DNA from: Govania unica
GTDB lineage: Bacteria > Pseudomonadota > Alphaproteobacteria > Sphingomonadales > Govanellaceae
Length of the DNA: 64,000 bases
NCBI RefSeq assembly: GCF_027920805.1
Contig: NZ_JANWOI010000002.1
Span: 124,001 to 188,000, forward strand
Reading direction: 5' to 3'
In this document: one piece after another, positions 62,836 to 64,000 of the stretch
Layout of the letters: each line of letters starts with the position of its first letter
Numbering within the stretch: the first letter of the stretch is position 1
Position numbers and translations under genes: made by a program
Notes under the pieces: generated by a model
Told to the model about the DNA's origin: nothing
The model's input: only the letters and a program-made list of their open reading frames with translations
Databases searched by the model: none

Positions 62836-64000
62836 TTATTTGACGCTTTTGATCCAGCGATCGAGTTTCTGATCGAGGATAGTGAGCGGCATGCTGCCAC
62901 CCATCAGGATCTGGTCGTGGAATGTCCGCACATCAAATTTGGCGCCAAGCTCCTGCCGGGCTTTGGCCCGGAGGCGGCTGATATCCAGCTGGCCGATTTT
63001 ATAGGACAGCGCCTGGCCCGGATAAGCCACATAGCGTTCGACCTCGGCCGCGGCCTGGGGGTGATCCATGGACGAATGGTCCATCATCCACTTGATGCCA
63101 TCCTCCGTGCTCCAACCCATGGCGTGAATGCCGGTGTCGATGACCAGACGATTGGCGCGCAGCATTTCATTCATCAGATGCCCGTAATATTGCCAAGAGT
63201 CGTCAAACAGTCCCATTTCCTTGCCGAGAGATTCGCAGTAAAGCGCCCAGCCTTCGCCGTAAGCGTTATAGAAAGTGAGGCGGCGAAAGGACGGCAGGGA
63301 TTTGATGTCTTCAGCCAAAGACGTCTGGAAATGATGCCCCGGATAGGTCTCATGCAGCGTGGTGGTCATGACGATGAATTTATCCCGCATGCCCGGCGCA
63401 TAGATGTTCATCCACAGAATGCCGGGGCGTGAGCCATCGGCGGCGGCTTGCTGATAATTTCCATTGCCCTGATAGTTCTGGGAGGATTGAGGCAGCGCCC
63501 GGATTTCCAGTTTGGCTTTGGGCATGACATCGAACAGCGTGGGCAGCTTCGGAAGGATGCGGTCAAGGGCGGCGTTATAGGCGGGCAGGACTTCGGCCGG
63601 GCTGTCGAAATGCAAGGCAGGGTCGCTGCGGACATGGGCCAGAAATTCACTGAGGCTGCCGTCGAAATGAACTGCCGTTCTGATTTTATCCAGCTCCTGC
63701 GTGATGCGTTCGACTTCGGCAAGGCCGAGGGCGTGAATGTCGCCAGACGTCAGGTCCGAGGTGGTATGGGACGCCACCTTATAAGCATAAAGCGCCGCGC
63801 CATCCGGCAGCGCGCCAAGCCCCGGAGTCGCATAGGCATGGGGCAGATAGTCGTTCTGCAGGAAATTATGCAGATTTTCATAGGCCGGCTCGATGACCTC
63901 GGTGATTTTCGCGGCATAGGCTTTGGTCAGGCGGGCGCGGTCGGTGGCTGAAAAACTGTCGGGCATGGCGAGGATGGGATGCCAGAATTCGGTTTTCTCC
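62836..64000 (-). CDS. DUF885 family protein, copy 3 (5' end beyond the window)
   Basis: The frame is open to the last base of the window and the reading EKTEFWHPILAMPDSF enters from outside, so the protein is truncated here by the window edge. At least 387 residues are present. HETYPGHH corresponds to the HExxPGHH motif of copies 1 and 2. GWALYCESLGKEMGLF is the second family block. It sits upstream of NTF2-like copy 2. An ATG at 63966 lies inside the conserved part and is not the true start. Confidence 0.88.
   Translation of the reverse strand, partial: EKTEFWHPILAMPDSFSATDRARLTKAYAAKITEVIEPAYENLHNFLQNDYLPHAYATPGLGALPDGAALYAYKVASHTTSDLTSGDIHALGLAEVERITQELDKIRTAVHFDGSLSEFLAHVRSDPALHFDSPAEVLPAYNAALDRILPKLPTLFDVMPKAKLEIRALPQSSQNYQGNGNYQQAAADGSRPGILWMNIYAPGMRDKFIVMTTTLHETYPGHHFQTSLAEDIKSLPSFRRLTFYNAYGEGWALYCESLGKEMGLFDDSWQYYGHLMNEMLRANRLVIDTGIHAMGWSTEDGIKWMMDHSSMDHPQAAAEVERYVAYPGQALSYKIGQLDISRLRAKARQELGAKFDVRTFHDQILMGGSMPLTILDQKLDRWIKSVK

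Overview
The window looks like chromosome of an alphaproteobacterium. It is GC-rich and densely coded. It carries a circularly permuted two-piece tmRNA gene, a feature of Alphaproteobacteria, a Bpt-type N-end-rule transferase, an FNR/FnrN regulator with cysteine iron-sulfur ligands, and three TonB-dependent receptors. The combination of receptors with phenylacetate, tyrosine and fatty-acid catabolism fits a free-living heterotroph. I cannot name the genus.

Layout. 1-2.0 kb: end of a sulfate ABC transporter operon (cysT-cysW-cysA). 2.1-3.4 kb: thyA-folA on the minus strand. 3.5-3.8 kb: permuted ssrA with its promoter. 3.8-9.7 kb: fnr, a DUF4136 lipoprotein, an oligopeptide-binding protein, a TerC/CBS membrane protein and a double-FKBP lipoprotein. 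9.7-18.3 kb: a partial phenylacetate catabolon (paaX, paaK, paaJ, paaI and paaG on minus; paaN and paaH on plus), without ring epoxidase genes in view. 18.3-20.1 kb: lipocalin-like, NnrU and MarC proteins. 20.2-25.8 kb: tyrosine/homogentisate catabolism (hppD, hmgA, fah, a hisC-type aminotransferase) with a divergent MarR regulator. 26.3-29.8 kb: a complete Mla/MCE lipid transporter operon. 30.0-33.8 kb: beta-oxidation genes preceded by related palindromes. 33.9-36.0 kb: a DUF885 lipoprotein and a 67-residue protein whose ribosome binding site lies in a 15-bp hairpin.

36.1-39.2 kb: a ModE-type regulator, a secreted protein of unknown function and a divergent TonB-dependent receptor. The shared control region contains a Mo-box-like half-site, which suggests molybdenum-linked outer-membrane uptake. 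39.2-42.4 kb: bpt, an isolated motB and purB. 42.4-45.6 kb: a DUF2946/TonB receptor/PepSY operon of likely metal (copper-type) function. 45.7-49.1 kb: radC, map, sfsA, a cinA-type gene and tRNA-Leu(UAA).

49.5-64.0 kb: a catabolic island that I read as a peptide or imino-acid utilization locus. It contains a secreted amidohydrolase, an NTF2-like secreted protein, a TonB receptor, a DUF885 hydrolase, and a minus-strand operon resembling hydroxyproline catabolism (heteromeric flavin/iron-sulfur dehydrogenase plus a DapA-like deaminase). After that come a LysR regulator, a Tat-exported amidase, a second NTF2-like protein and another DUF885 protein that runs off the window. The pairing of NTF2-like and DUF885 paralogs on both sides of the dehydrogenase operon is the most unusual arrangement here.

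Seven intergenic regions carry dispersed 28-35 bp inverted repeats in three families, often as nested palindromes.
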